A DNA stretch of 64,000 nt from Curtobacterium oceanosedimentum (GTDB lineage Bacteria; Actinomycetota; Actinomycetes; Actinomycetales; Microbacteriaceae), in contig NZ_JAIXIG010000002.1 of NCBI RefSeq assembly GCF_020297365.1, positions 62,001-126,000 of the forward strand, in the 5' to 3' direction. Under the pieces are notes generated by a model. That model was given only the letters and a program-made list of their open reading frames with translations. It was not told where the DNA came from and did not search any database. This document shows, piece after piece, positions 9,631 through 17,987 of this stretch (positions are counted from its first letter, which is position 1; each line of letters starts with the position of its first letter). The translations under genes were made by a program, and so were the position numbers.

Positions 9631-9652
9631 CTCCCCGGAGACGCCCGGGGAG
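9631..9652. terminator. Short GC hairpin downstream of the peroxiredoxin gene
   Basis: CTCCCCGG and CCGGGGAG form a perfect 8-base stem with a 6-base loop. It lies in the 194-base gap between the peroxiredoxin stop and the next leftward gene, just upstream of that gene's -10, so it may end the peroxiredoxin transcript. Nothing else was recognised in this gap. Confidence 0.4.
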
Positions 9653-9804
9653 CGGGTGTGACACACCGGCGCGTACCCTCGGACGACCCGATTCTCCGGG
9701 AAGGCTGATCCGTGACGGATCGCTCGTGCCGACCATGGTCGTCGCCCCCACTTCGGGTGTCAACACCCCCGTCGCGGCTGTTCGGCGAACCCCCAGCCCG
9801 TGGG

Positions 9805-10284
9805 CTAGGAGACGAGCAGGTCGATCTGTTCGCGGATGGTCTCGGCCTTCGGGAACCGCAGTCCGACCAGGCCGATGTGCCGCCAGCGCAGCACGCCGTC
9901 CGGACCGATCACGAACACGGAGCGGCGCAGGCCGATGCCCGGCGCCTGCACGCCGTACGCACGGACGACCGAGCCGGCGGTGTCGCTCAGCAGGGGGAAG
10001 GCGAGCGACGCGTCGCGAGCGAACGCCTCGTGCGAGTCGAGGGCCTGCGGGCTGATGCCCCAGACGGTCGCCCCGAGGTCGGTGAACTCGTCGAGCTCGG
10101 CCTGGTAGCTGCAGAGCTGGGCCGTGCAGACCGCGGTGGCGTCGCCGGGGTAGAAGGCGAGGACGACGGGACGGCCGACCTGAGCGGACAGGTCGTACTC
10201 GTCGTCGGTGCGGACCCCGGCGCGCACGATCATCCCGGGCAGGGTGAACGACGGTGCGTGCTCGCCGACCGCGGGGATGCTCAT
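9805..10284 (-). CDS. Peroxiredoxin, Bcp/AhpE-like thiol peroxidase
   Basis: A 159-residue cytosolic thiol peroxidase that would reduce hydrogen peroxide and organic hydroperoxides. The active-site segment reads FYPGDATAVCTAQLC: peroxidatic Cys53 and a second Cys58 five residues on, the spacing of Bcp-type enzymes that form an intramolecular disulfide. The usual Pro before the second residue of the PxxxTxxC motif is kept (P46, T50, C53). ATG at 10284 has a TACCGT -10 box ending 7 bases upstream, so the message is probably leaderless. Reductant is probably thioredoxin or mycothiol/mycoredoxin (inferred). Confidence 0.92.
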   Translation of the reverse strand: MSIPAVGEHAPSFTLPGMIVRAGVRTDDEYDLSAQVGRPVVLAFYPGDATAVCTAQLCSYQAELDEFTDLGATVWGISPQALDSHEAFARDASLAFPLLSDTAGSVVRAYGVQAPGIGLRRSVFVIGPDGVLRWRHIGLVGLRFPKAETIREQIDLLVS

Positions 10285-10370
10285 GGGTCTCACGGTAGGG
10301 CGGGGGATCGGTGGTTGCCCATCGGCGCGCTGGACACGGCCTGTGGATCGACCACGGGTGCGCTGGGTGG

Positions 10371-11120
10371 CTACGCGAACAGCTGGGGGAACGCGTTCGC
10401 CACCCAGGGGTAGCCGACGAACACCGTGGCGTCGAGCAGGCAGTGCGCGATCACGAGGGGGAGCAGTCGTCCCCACCGCGTGTAGATCCACCCGAACACG
10501 ATGCCCATGACGGCGTTCCCGACGAAGGCGCCGAAGCCCTGGTACAGGTGGTAGCTCCCGCGCAGCAGCGCCGTGGACACGATGACCTGCCACCGTCCCC
10601 AGCCGAGGTCGCCGAGCCGCGCGTACAGGTAGCCGACGACGATGACCTCTTCTTGCAGGCCGGACCGGACCGCCGAGAGCAGCAGCACCGGGATCGTCCA
10701 CCACGCCGGCTCGAGCGCGGCCGGGTCGACGGCCACCGTGACGCCGAGGGCGCGGCCGGCGAAGTACAGGCCGAGCCCGGGGACCCCGATGGCGAGCGCG
10801 ATGAGCGCGGCGCCGCCCAGGTCGGGCCGGACCCGGAACCGGTCGATGCCGAGCCGTCCGAGGTGCGGGCGGCTCGTGCTCCACAGCAGGAAGCAGACGA
10901 GCGCGACGGGCGCCAGGTCGACCGCGATGCCGAGCAGCTGCCGCGCCAGGTCGACGTACTCCACCGTCGTCGACGAGGTGTTCAACGCCGTGGACTGCTC
11001 GCCGAGCGGGGTCGGCTGCGCCAGGTCGTCGATGATCTGCAGGATCGAGTACAGGGCACTGGCACCGAGCGACAGGAGCAGGACGATCGTGATCTCGCTC
11101 CACGTTCGCCGTCGGCTCAT
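10371..11120 (-). CDS. CPBP-family intramembrane metalloprotease-like protein
   Basis: A 249-residue membrane protein with about seven helices. It carries the three conserved regions of the CPBP (Rce1/Abi) family: E157-E158 in LQEEVIVVGYL, H191 in GSYHLYQG, and HCLLD with H226 and D230. The usual Arg of EExxxR is not at its place, a variant common in actinobacterial members. Such proteins process prenylated or peptide substrates in some organisms; the substrate here is not known. The ribosome site AGGAG is 8 bases before ATG at 11120. It is divergent from typA over a 121-base region. Confidence 0.85.
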   Translation of the reverse strand: MSRRRTWSEITIVLLLSLGASALYSILQIIDDLAQPTPLGEQSTALNTSSTTVEYVDLARQLLGIAVDLAPVALVCFLLWSTSRPHLGRLGIDRFRVRPDLGGAALIALAIGVPGLGLYFAGRALGVTVAVDPAALEPAWWTIPVLLLSAVRSGLQEEVIVVGYLYARLGDLGWGRWQVIVSTALLRGSYHLYQGFGAFVGNAVMGIVFGWIYTRWGRLLPLVIAHCLLDATVFVGYPWVANAFPQLFA

Positions 11121-11145
11121 GGGCTGTACTCCTGTCGGTTGCGAA

Positions 11146-11158
11146 CTACCGGTAGACT
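11146..11158. promoter_or_regulatory. Palindrome and -10 box between CPBP gene and typA
   Basis: CTACCGGTAG (11146-11155) is a perfect 10-base palindrome. It overlaps TAGACT (11153-11158), the best -10 candidate for rightward typA transcription with an 80-base leader. Its symmetric copy gives TA-rich bases in the leftward direction too. It could be a shared operator or simply overlapping divergent promoters. Confidence 0.35.
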
Positions 11159-11241
11159 GGCGTGTCGGGCGTTCCGCCCACGGGTGCGGTGCAGTCATGT
11201 CGCTGGCCCGACACTCTCCCAGAACCTGAAGGATGTCCTGT

Positions 11242-13164
11242 ATGGCGCTCGCCACCCGGTCCGACCTGCGCAACGTCGCCATCGTGGCACACGTCGACCA
11301 CGGCAAGACCACCCTCGTCGACGCGATGCTCACGCAGACCAACTCGTTCGACGCCCACTTCGAGGGCGAAGACCGCATGATGGACTCGAACGACCTCGAG
11401 CGCGAGAAGGGCATCACGATCCTCGCGAAGAACACGTCGGTGCTCTACAACGGCAAGCACGCGACGGAGTTCGGCTCGGACGGCCCGATCACGATCAACG
11501 TGATCGACACCCCGGGTCACGCCGACTTCGGTGGTGAGGTCGAGCGCGGCCTCTCCATGGTCGACGGTGTCGTCCTGCTCGTCGACGCGTCCGAGGGCCC
11601 GCTGCCCCAGACCCGCTTCGTGCTCCGCAAGGCGCTCGCCGCCAAGCTCCCGGTGATCCTGCTCGTCAACAAGACGGACCGCCCCGACTCCCGCATCGAC
11701 GAGGTCGTCTCCGAGTCGCAGGACCTGCTGCTCGGCCTGGCCTCCGACCTGTCGGACGAGGTCGACGACCTGGACCTCGACGCGATCCTCGACGTCCCGG
11801 TGGTCTACGCATCGGGCCGTGCCGGTGCCGCGAGCCGCAACAAGCCGGCCGACGGCTCGCTGCCCGACAACGACGACCTCGAGCCGCTGTTCGAGGCGAT
11901 CCTGCAGCACGTCCCGGCCCCGAAGTACGACGACGAGCACCCGCTGCAGGCGCACGTCACCAACCTCGACGCCTCGCCGTTCCTCGGCCGCCTCGCGCTG
12001 CTCCGCATCTTCCACGGCACCATGAAGAAGGGCCAGACGGTCGCCTGGGTCAAGCACGACGGCACCGTCGCGAACGCCCGCATCACCGAGCTCCTCATCA
12101 CCAAGGCGCTCGAGCGCTACCCGGCCGAGTCCGCCGGCCCCGGTGACATCGTGGCCGTCGCCGGTTTCGACACCATCACCATCGGTGAGACCCTGAGCGA
12201 CCCCGAGGACGTCCGTCCGCTGCCGACCATCACGGTCGACGACCCGGCGATCTCGATGACGATCGGCACGAACACCAGCCCGCTCGTCGGCAAGGTCAAG
12301 GGCCACAAGCTGACCGCCCGCATGGTCAAGGAGCGCCTGGACCGCGAGCTCATCGGCAACGTCTCGCTCAAGGTCCTGGACATCGGTCGTCCGGACGCGT
12401 GGGAGGTCCAGGGCCGTGGTGAGCTCGCGCTCGCCATCCTGGTCGAGCAGATGCGTCGCGAGGGCTTCGAGCTCACCGTCGGCAAGCCGCAGGTCGTCAC
12501 CAAGCGCGACGAGAACGGCAAGCTGCAGGAGCCGTACGAGCACATGACGATCGACACGCCGGAGGAGCACCTCGGCGCGATCACGCAGCTCATGGCCGCG
12601 CGCAAGGGTCGCATGGAGAACATGACGAACCACGGCACCGGGTGGATCCGCATGGAGTTCATCGTGCCGTCGCGTGGCCTCATCGGCTTCCGCACGTCGT
12701 TCCTGACCGAGACCCGCGGCACCGGCATCGCCAACGCGATCTCGCACGGCTACGACGAGTGGGCCGGCCCGATCCAGACCCGCATCAACGGTTCGATCGT
12801 CTCCGACCGCTCCGGTGTGGTCACGCCGTTCGCCATCACGAACCTGCAGGAGCGGATGACGTTCTTCGTCAACCCCACCGAGGAGGTCTACGAGGGCATG
12901 GTCATCGGCGAGAACTCGCGCGCCGACGACATGGACGTCAACATCACCAAGGAGAAGAAGCTCACGAACATGCGTTCGGCGAACGCCGACTCCTTCGAGT
13001 CGATGACGCCGTCGCGCCAGCTCTCCCTCGAGGAGTGCCTGGAGTTCGCGCGCGAGGACGAGTGCGTCGAGGTCACCCCCGATGCCGTCCGCATCCGCAA
13101 GGTCGAGCTCGACGCGCAGGCCCGCCAGCGCGCCTACGCCCGCCTCAAGCGCCAGGACGCGTAG
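11242..13164 (+). CDS. typA: Ribosome-associated GTPase TypA/BipA
   Basis: A 640-residue translational GTPase that binds the 70S ribosome and aids assembly and stress adaptation. The G domain shows AHVDHGKTTLVDAM (G1), EREKGITI (G2), DTPGHADF (G3) and NKTDR (G4), followed by EF-G-like domains III and V and the TypA-specific C-terminal domain (GRMENMTNHGTGWIRMEF). Two ATGs exist: 11233 lies directly against the GAAGG ribosome site (11228-11232), whereas 11242 is 9 bases after it, so 11242 is chosen. A strong hairpin follows the stop. In M. tuberculosis this gene lies near the same neighbours (mshB, fdxC, dapC) as here. Confidence 0.97.
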   Translation: MALATRSDLRNVAIVAHVDHGKTTLVDAMLTQTNSFDAHFEGEDRMMDSNDLEREKGITILAKNTSVLYNGKHATEFGSDGPITINVIDTPGHADFGGEVERGLSMVDGVVLLVDASEGPLPQTRFVLRKALAAKLPVILLVNKTDRPDSRIDEVVSESQDLLLGLASDLSDEVDDLDLDAILDVPVVYASGRAGAASRNKPADGSLPDNDDLEPLFEAILQHVPAPKYDDEHPLQAHVTNLDASPFLGRLALLRIFHGTMKKGQTVAWVKHDGTVANARITELLITKALERYPAESAGPGDIVAVAGFDTITIGETLSDPEDVRPLPTITVDDPAISMTIGTNTSPLVGKVKGHKLTARMVKERLDRELIGNVSLKVLDIGRPDAWEVQGRGELALAILVEQMRREGFELTVGKPQVVTKRDENGKLQEPYEHMTIDTPEEHLGAITQLMAARKGRMENMTNHGTGWIRMEFIVPSRGLIGFRTSFLTETRGTGIANAISHGYDEWAGPIQTRINGSIVSDRSGVVTPFAITNLQERMTFFVNPTEEVYEGMVIGENSRADDMDVNITKEKKLTNMRSANADSFESMTPSRQLSLEECLEFAREDECVEVTPDAVRIRKVELDAQARQRAYARLKRQDA

Positions 13165-13204
13165 GCACCAGCACACGCGACACCCGCGGAGGCCCGTCCT
13201 CCGT

Positions 13205-13245
13205 CCGACGGCCCGGTCACCTGCAGCAGGTGGTCGGGCCGTCGG
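13205..13245. terminator. typA terminator hairpin
   Basis: CCGACGGCCCG pairs with CGGGCCGTCGG, and inside this CACCTGC pairs with GCAGGTG around a single base, separated by single-base mismatches. The 41-base structure lies between the typA stop and the next promoter. Confidence 0.75.
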
Positions 13246-13264
13246 CGGTTGTACCGTGGTCTGC

Positions 13265-14458
13265 GTGACTCTCGACCTGCTCTCGATCTACCAGGACCTG
13301 CACGCCCACCCGGAGCTCGGCTTCCAGGAGCACCGCACCGCCGGTGTCATCGCTGCGAAGCTCGCCGAGATCGGTGGGATCGAGGTGACGACGGGCGTCG
13401 GTGGCACCGGCGTCGTCGGTGTCGTGTCGAACGGCGAGGGCCCCGTGGTCTGGCTCCGTGCCGACATGGACGGCCTGCCGGTGCAGGAGCGCACCGGTCT
13501 GTCGTACGCCAGCGAGCACACCGGCACCGACGACGAGGGCAAGGACGTGCCGACGATGCACGCCTGCGGGCACGACATCCACGTGACGTGGTTGCTCGGC
13601 ACGCTGGAGCGCCTCGTCGCGACGACGGGGGACTGGCACGGCACGGTCGTCGCCGTCTTCCAGCCCGCCGAGGAGGTCATCTCCGGCGCGCGCGCCATGG
13701 TCGAGGACGGCCTGGTCGAGCGGTTCCCGAAGCCGGACGTCGTGCTCGGCCAGCACTCCGCACCGGCCCCGGTCGGCATCGTCGCCGTGGGCACCGGCCC
13801 CGTGATGGCGTCGAGCGACCGGTTGACCGTGACCTTCAACGGCCGTGGCGCGCACGGTTCCGCCCCGCAGGCGTCCCTCGACCCGATCGTCACCGCGGCG
13901 TCGGCCGTCGTGCGGCTGCAGACCGTCGTCGCACGCGAGGTCTCGCCGAGCGACGCCGGGGTCGTGACGGTGGGCAGCTTCCACGCCGGCACGCGCGCGA
14001 ACATCATCCCGGACACCGCGGTCATCGAGATCTCGACCCGGGCCCGCAACGAGGAGACCCGGCAGCGCATCATCGCCTCGATCGAGCGCATCGTCCGTGC
14101 CGAGAGCACCGCCGGCGGGTTGGCGGAGCCGACGATCGTCCGCGCGCCGGGCGCCGAGGTCACCGTGAACGACGCCGACGCGGCCGCGACGGTGCTCGAC
14201 GCCATCCGCGCCGACGTGCCGGGTGCCCGCGACCTGGAGATCGGGCTGGCCATGGCGTCGGAGGACGTCGGCCAGCTCGCCACCGCCGCCGGCGCCCCGC
14301 TCGTCTACTGGTTCACCGGCATCACCGACCCGGAGCGCTTCCGCCGCGGCGAGGAGATCCCGAGCAACCACTCGCCGTTCTACGCACCGCAGGCCGAGAC
14401 GGCGATCCCGGTCGGCGTCGACGCGCTGGTCGCCGCGACGCGCGCCTACGTCGCCTGA
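13265..14458 (+). CDS. M20D-family amidohydrolase (N-acyl-amino-acid / IAA-conjugate hydrolase type)
   Basis: A 397-residue dinuclear metal amidohydrolase. The pattern LRADMDGLPV, MHACGHDIH and FQPAEE is that of the M20D group: metal-binding Cys and His in HACGHD, and the Glu pair in PAEE. Members cleave N-acyl or N-aryl amides of amino acids; the substrate here is open. GTG at 13265 is chosen because TACCGT (13252-13257) ends 7 bases upstream, giving a leaderless transcript. A GTG at 13256 would fall within that box. It is preceded by the typA terminator and followed by a gap with two small hairpins. Confidence 0.88.
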   Translation: MTLDLLSIYQDLHAHPELGFQEHRTAGVIAAKLAEIGGIEVTTGVGGTGVVGVVSNGEGPVVWLRADMDGLPVQERTGLSYASEHTGTDDEGKDVPTMHACGHDIHVTWLLGTLERLVATTGDWHGTVVAVFQPAEEVISGARAMVEDGLVERFPKPDVVLGQHSAPAPVGIVAVGTGPVMASSDRLTVTFNGRGAHGSAPQASLDPIVTAASAVVRLQTVVAREVSPSDAGVVTVGSFHAGTRANIIPDTAVIEISTRARNEETRQRIIASIERIVRAESTAGGLAEPTIVRAPGAEVTVNDADAAATVLDAIRADVPGARDLEIGLAMASEDVGQLATAAGAPLVYWFTGITDPERFRRGEEIPSNHSPFYAPQAETAIPVGVDALVAATRAYVA

Positions 14459-14553
14459 CAGGGGACCCACGCCGCCGGTTCCGTCGCGACGCGCCCGCGG
14501 CGCGGCGGCCGTGCCGGTGGGGAGGCTCGGGGCGGCCCCGCCCCGCACGTGAC

Positions 14554-14571
14554 CGTCCCGGGGACGGGACG
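14554..14571. terminator. Hairpin after the amidohydrolase gene
   Basis: CGTCCCG and CGGGACG form a perfect 7-base stem with loop GGGA. A half-copy of the gene-end palindrome (CCGGGCCTCCCGG, 14592-14604) follows it, before the next promoter. Together these probably separate the amidohydrolase and lipoprotein transcripts. Confidence 0.5.
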
Positions 14572-14622
14572 TTCACAGCCAACTCGCGCCGGGCCTCCCG
14601 GCTGGTCCGTTACGGTCGCGCC

Positions 14623-15183
14623 ATGCGTTCCCTCCGTACCCCGCTGATCGCCGCCGTCGCTGCCGGCATCGCCCTGGCCGGACTCACCGGTTGCTCGTCC
14701 GAGGCCGTGCAGCAGGCCACCGACCTCGGGTCCTCCGTCGCCTCGGACGTGGCCGACGGCGTCGCCGGCATCGACGGCAAGGCGATCCAGGACGGCATGT
14801 CCTCGGTCGCGGGCGGCATCGACGGCGCGCTCGACACGGCGCTCGAGGGCGCGGACGTCACCTCGGACGGCGTGGTGCCGGAGGGCTTCCCGTCCGCTGC
14901 CGTCCCGCTCGTCGACGGCACCGTGCTCGGCGGGGGAGCGGGGCCGAACGGGTCCGGCTGGGTCGTGCAGGTCCGGGCCGGCTCCGTCGACGACTTCGCC
15001 ACGGCCGCGCAGCAGCTGACGGACGCCGGGTACACCGAGTCGGCGAAGCGTGCGGACGGGTCGAGCGCGTTCGGCATGTTCCGGAGCGACGGGTACCGCG
15101 TGGTGCTGACGTTCTCGGAGAACCAGGACAGCGGCGGCGGCTCGGGCTCCGTGACGGCGACCTACATCGTCACGCCCCGCTAG
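14623..15183 (+). CDS. Predicted lipoprotein of unknown function
   Basis: A 186-residue secreted protein. Signal peptide MRSLRTP, hydrophobic core and lipobox LTGC with Cys24 mark it as a lipoprotein. A low-complexity helical region with repeated Asp-Gly/Ala (about residues 25-85) is followed by a compact domain starting PEGFPSAAVPLVDG that ends with YIVTP. No known family was recognised. ATG at 14623 has TACGGT (14611-14616) exactly 6 bases upstream, so it is probably leaderless. It sits directly before the MshB-like deacetylase with its own promoter for that gene. Confidence 0.8.
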   Translation: MRSLRTPLIAAVAAGIALAGLTGCSSEAVQQATDLGSSVASDVADGVAGIDGKAIQDGMSSVAGGIDGALDTALEGADVTSDGVVPEGFPSAAVPLVDGTVLGGGAGPNGSGWVVQVRAGSVDDFATAAQQLTDAGYTESAKRADGSSAFGMFRSDGYRVVLTFSENQDSGGGSGSVTATYIVTPR

Positions 15184-15201
15184 TCCCGTACCCTGGAGAC
15201 G

Positions 15202-16386
15202 ATGTCGAAGGCCCCCGTCTCCCGCCCCGAGCGCGTCCTGTTCGTGCACGCCCACCCCGACGACGAGACGCTCGCGTCGGGCGGGACGATCGCCACCCTG
15301 CTCGAGCTCGGCGCCGAGGTGACGGTGCTCACCGCGACCCGTGGCGAGCGCGGTGAGATGCTCACCCCGCAGCTCGCCCCGCTGGCCGGCGACGGCGCCC
15401 GTGTCGCCCGGCACCGGGAGACCGAGATCGCGGCTGCACTCGCGGCCCTCGGCGGCCCGCAGCACCTGTGGCTCGGCGGGCGCGGGGCCCGACCGACCGA
15501 CCTGCCCGAGCGGCGCTACGTCGACTCCGGCATGCAGTGGGGGCCGGACGGCCGCGCCACCGCGGCGGACGACGCCCCGGTCGACTCGCTCACCGCGGCC
15601 GACCTCGGCGAGGTCGTCGACGATGTCCGGGCCGCGATCCGTTCCACCGGCGCCGACGCCGTGGTGAGCTACGCCGACGACGGCGGCTACGGCCACCCCG
15701 ACCACGTGCGGATGCACCACGCGGCCCGGTACGCCGCACGCGCCGAGGAGGTCGCGTTCTCGATGATCGTGGACCCGGACGGCGGCCAGGCGGACGTGAC
15801 CGTCGACGTGCTGCCGGTCCGGGCGAAGGTGCGGGCCGCGATCGAGCAGTACCGCTCCCAGGTGGCCGTCGATCCCGCCGACCCGACCGACCCGAGCGCG
15901 CTGTCGTGGGTGATGCCGCACGGCGTCCGGCAGCAGGCGCCCGCGGTCGAGGCGTTCCGGCACGACGCCGAGGCGCAACTGCCCGCCCCGCAGACGTACG
16001 CCGACATGACCGGCCAGGGCAAGGTCGCCGCGGTGGTCGTGTCGCTGCTGCTCGGCCTGGTCGCCGGCGCGCTCGGCACGGTGACCCACCAGCAGACGCT
16101 CGGCTCGTTCCCGGTCGGGCTGGTGCTCACCACCCTGATCGTGCTCGGGCTGACCGTGGGCCTGAGGCTGGTGTACCGGTCGCGCGCGATGGTCGCGGCG
16201 GCGGGCATCGGGATCCTCGTCGCGACGCAGACGCTCGTGTCGGTGGGCGGTGCCGGTTCGCCGCTCGTCCTCGCCAACGCCGCGGGGTACGTCTGGACCT
16301 TCGCCCCCGCGGTGATCGCGGCCCTGGTGCTCGCCTGGCCGGACCTGTCGGGAGTGCGGTCCCGACCGACAGCGGGCCGCGGGTAG
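15202..16386 (+). CDS. PIG-L/MshB-type deacetylase fused to a C-terminal four-helix membrane domain
   Basis: The first 270 residues or so form a LmbE/PIG-L zinc deacetylase: AHPDDETLASGG (HPDD metal and base residues) and GYGHPDHVRMH (third metal histidine). MshB of this class removes acetate from GlcNAc-inositol in mycothiol synthesis; the neighbouring ferredoxin and dapC match the mshB region of other actinobacteria, which supports that role. After residue 270 there are four predicted membrane helices ending near WPDLSG. In other actinobacteria a separate small membrane protein (DUF6113-like) follows mshB, so this looks like a fusion. ATG at 15202; TACCCT ends 7 bases upstream. Confidence 0.85.
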   Translation: MSKAPVSRPERVLFVHAHPDDETLASGGTIATLLELGAEVTVLTATRGERGEMLTPQLAPLAGDGARVARHRETEIAAALAALGGPQHLWLGGRGARPTDLPERRYVDSGMQWGPDGRATAADDAPVDSLTAADLGEVVDDVRAAIRSTGADAVVSYADDGGYGHPDHVRMHHAARYAARAEEVAFSMIVDPDGGQADVTVDVLPVRAKVRAAIEQYRSQVAVDPADPTDPSALSWVMPHGVRQQAPAVEAFRHDAEAQLPAPQTYADMTGQGKVAAVVVSLLLGLVAGALGTVTHQQTLGSFPVGLVLTTLIVLGLTVGLRLVYRSRAMVAAAGIGILVATQTLVSVGGAGSPLVLANAAGYVWTFAPAVIAALVLAWPDLSGVRSRPTAGRG

Positions 16387-16389
16387 ACT
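16384..16389 (+). promoter_or_regulatory. -10 box for the ferredoxin gene
   Basis: TAGACT is the -10 candidate and overlaps the stop codon of the deacetylase gene by a few bases. It gives a leader of about 25 bases containing the ribosome site GAAGGGAG before the GTG at 16421, unlike the leaderless genes around it. Confidence 0.5.
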
Positions 16390-16420
16390 CGGACCCGCTC
16401 GTCGAAGGGAGCACCCGAAC

Positions 16421-16738
16421 GTGACCTACGTGATCGCCCAGCCCTGTGTCGACGTCAAGGACCGCGCCTGCATCGACGAATGCCCCGTCGACTGCATCTA
16501 CGAGGGCGACCGGTCGCTCTACATCCACCCCGACGAGTGCGTCGACTGCGGTGCGTGCGAGCCGGTGTGCCCCGTCGAGGCCATCTACTACGAGGACGAC
16601 CTGCCCGACGAGTGGGCCGACTACTACAAGGCGAACGTCGAGTTCTTCCAGGAGGTCGGCTCGCCCGGCGGTGCCGCGAAGGTCGGTGTGATCCACAAGG
16701 ACCACCCGGTCGTCATGGCCGAGCCCCCGCGCGCCTGA
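16421..16738 (+). CDS. fdxA: Seven-iron ferredoxin (3Fe-4S/4Fe-4S), FdxA/FdxC type
   Basis: A 105-residue electron carrier. Eight cysteines at 9, 17, 21, 25, 40, 43, 46 and 50 match the 7Fe ferredoxin plan: C9, C17 and C50 for the 3Fe-4S cluster, C21, C40, C43 and C46 for the 4Fe-4S cluster, C25 free. The C-terminal extension (about 50 residues, with NVEFFQEVGSPGGAA) is typical of actinobacterial FdxA. Partners may be cytochromes P450 or ferredoxin reductase; none is encoded nearby. GTG start with ribosome site GAAGGGAG 9 bases upstream. It is followed after 14 bases by dapC, an old actinobacterial pairing. Confidence 0.95.
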   Translation: MTYVIAQPCVDVKDRACIDECPVDCIYEGDRSLYIHPDECVDCGACEPVCPVEAIYYEDDLPDEWADYYKANVEFFQEVGSPGGAAKVGVIHKDHPVVMAEPPRA

Positions 16739-16752
16739 AGCCGGTCAGCACC

Positions 16753-17871
16753 GTGGCGCTCGACCTGCCGGACTTCCCCTGGGACCAGCTCGTCCCCTTC
16801 AAACAGCGCGCGGCGGCGCACGAGGGCGGCATCGTCGACCTGAGCGTCGGCTCGCCCGTCGACCCCACGCCCGAGGTCGTCCGCACCGCGCTGGCCGAGG
16901 CGACCGACGCGCACGCCTACCCGCAGGTCGCCGGCACCCCCGCCCTGCGCCAGGCCATCGCGGACTGGTACGGCCGCCGGCACGGCGTCGCGCTGACCGA
17001 GGCGAACACCCTGCCGACGATCGGCTCGAAGGAGTTCATCGCGGGGCTCGCGCTCTGGCTCGGCATCGGCCGCGGCGACACCGTGGTGTTCCCGGCGGCC
17101 GCGTACCCGACGTACGAGCTCGGTGCCGCCCTGGTCGGCGCGGATGCCCTGGCCTCCGACGACCCGGCCGCCTGGCCCGAGACCACGAAGCTCGTCTGGC
17201 TGAACTCCCCGGGCAACCCGGACGGCCGCGTGCTGTCGGTCGAGGAGCTCCGCATCGCCGTCGCCCGGGCGCGCGAGCTCGGCGCCGTCATCGTCGGCGA
17301 CGAGTGCTACGCCGAACTCGGCTGGGACGACGCCTACGCCACCACGCCGACGCCGACCGTCCTCGACCCCCGGGTCGTCGGCGACTCGTTCGACGGGGTC
17401 CTCAGCGTGTACTCGCTGTCGAAGCAGTCGAACCTCGCGGGGTACCGGGCCGCGTTCGTCGCCGGTGACGCCGCGATCCTGGCCGACGTCCTGACGGTCC
17501 GGAAGCACGCGGGGCTGATGCCGCCGCTGCCCGTGCAGCAGGCGATGGTCGTCGCGCTCGAGGACGACTCCCACGTGCAGCAGCAGAAGGCGCGGTACCG
17601 GGCCCGGCGGAACATGCTCCGACGGGCACTCGAGGGTGCGGGCTTCCGGGTCGACCACAGTGAGGCCGGGCTGTACCTCTGGGCGACCCGCGGCGAACCC
17701 GCGCTCGACACCGTCGACTGGCTCGCCGACCGCGGGATCCTCGTCGCCCCGGGCACGTTCTACGGTGCAGCGGGGGCCGAGCACGTGCGCGTGGCGCTCA
17801 CGGCGACCGACGAACGGATCGCGGCGGCCGCGCAGCGTCTGGCGAGTGGACGCCGCGTGAACGGCGTCTGA
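16753..17871 (+). CDS. dapC: N-succinyldiaminopimelate aminotransferase
   Basis: A 372-residue PLP-dependent class I aminotransferase. In the succinylase branch of lysine/diaminopimelate synthesis it converts N-succinyl-2-amino-6-ketopimelate to N-succinyl-LL-diaminopimelate. The PLP-binding lysine lies in YSLSKQSNLAGYR, the cofactor Asn in LNSPGNPDGRV, and the phosphate-binding Arg in the same YR segment. Assignment to DapC rather than another aminotransferase rests on its place after the ferredoxin gene and on dapD and dapE lying 2-4 kb away. GTG at 16753 is 14 bases after the ferredoxin stop and is the only good start. Confidence 0.9.
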   Translation: MALDLPDFPWDQLVPFKQRAAAHEGGIVDLSVGSPVDPTPEVVRTALAEATDAHAYPQVAGTPALRQAIADWYGRRHGVALTEANTLPTIGSKEFIAGLALWLGIGRGDTVVFPAAAYPTYELGAALVGADALASDDPAAWPETTKLVWLNSPGNPDGRVLSVEELRIAVARARELGAVIVGDECYAELGWDDAYATTPTPTVLDPRVVGDSFDGVLSVYSLSKQSNLAGYRAAFVAGDAAILADVLTVRKHAGLMPPLPVQQAMVVALEDDSHVQQQKARYRARRNMLRRALEGAGFRVDHSEAGLYLWATRGEPALDTVDWLADRGILVAPGTFYGAAGAEHVRVALTATDERIAAAAQRLASGRRVNGV

Positions 17872-17932
17872 CGGACCGGCACCGCGCCTCCAGGCAGGCT
17901 CCGGCGGCGCGCGCAATCCGCGGTTCCCACGA

Positions 17933-17948
17933 ATCCGTGACCACGGAT
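17933..17948. promoter_or_regulatory. Perfect inverted repeat upstream of the citrate synthase promoter
   Basis: ATCCGTG and CACGGAT are 7-base arms with a 2-base spacer. The site lies 27 bases upstream of the TAGGCT -10 box, at about -55 to -40 from the start of transcription, where an activator or repressor could act. No known regulator motif was recognised. Confidence 0.45.
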
Positions 17949-17987
17949 GTGTGCACGAGCGACATGGGCCGCGATTAGGCTGTCCTC

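Noticed and set aside
11233..11241. Upstream ATG for typA
   Set aside because: It abuts the GAAGG ribosome site with no spacing; the ATG at 11242 has proper spacing.
11146..13176. Long antisense frame opposite typA
   Set aside because: Mirrors the typA codons, rich in Val/Asp/Arg, no motif; no ribosome site or promoter.
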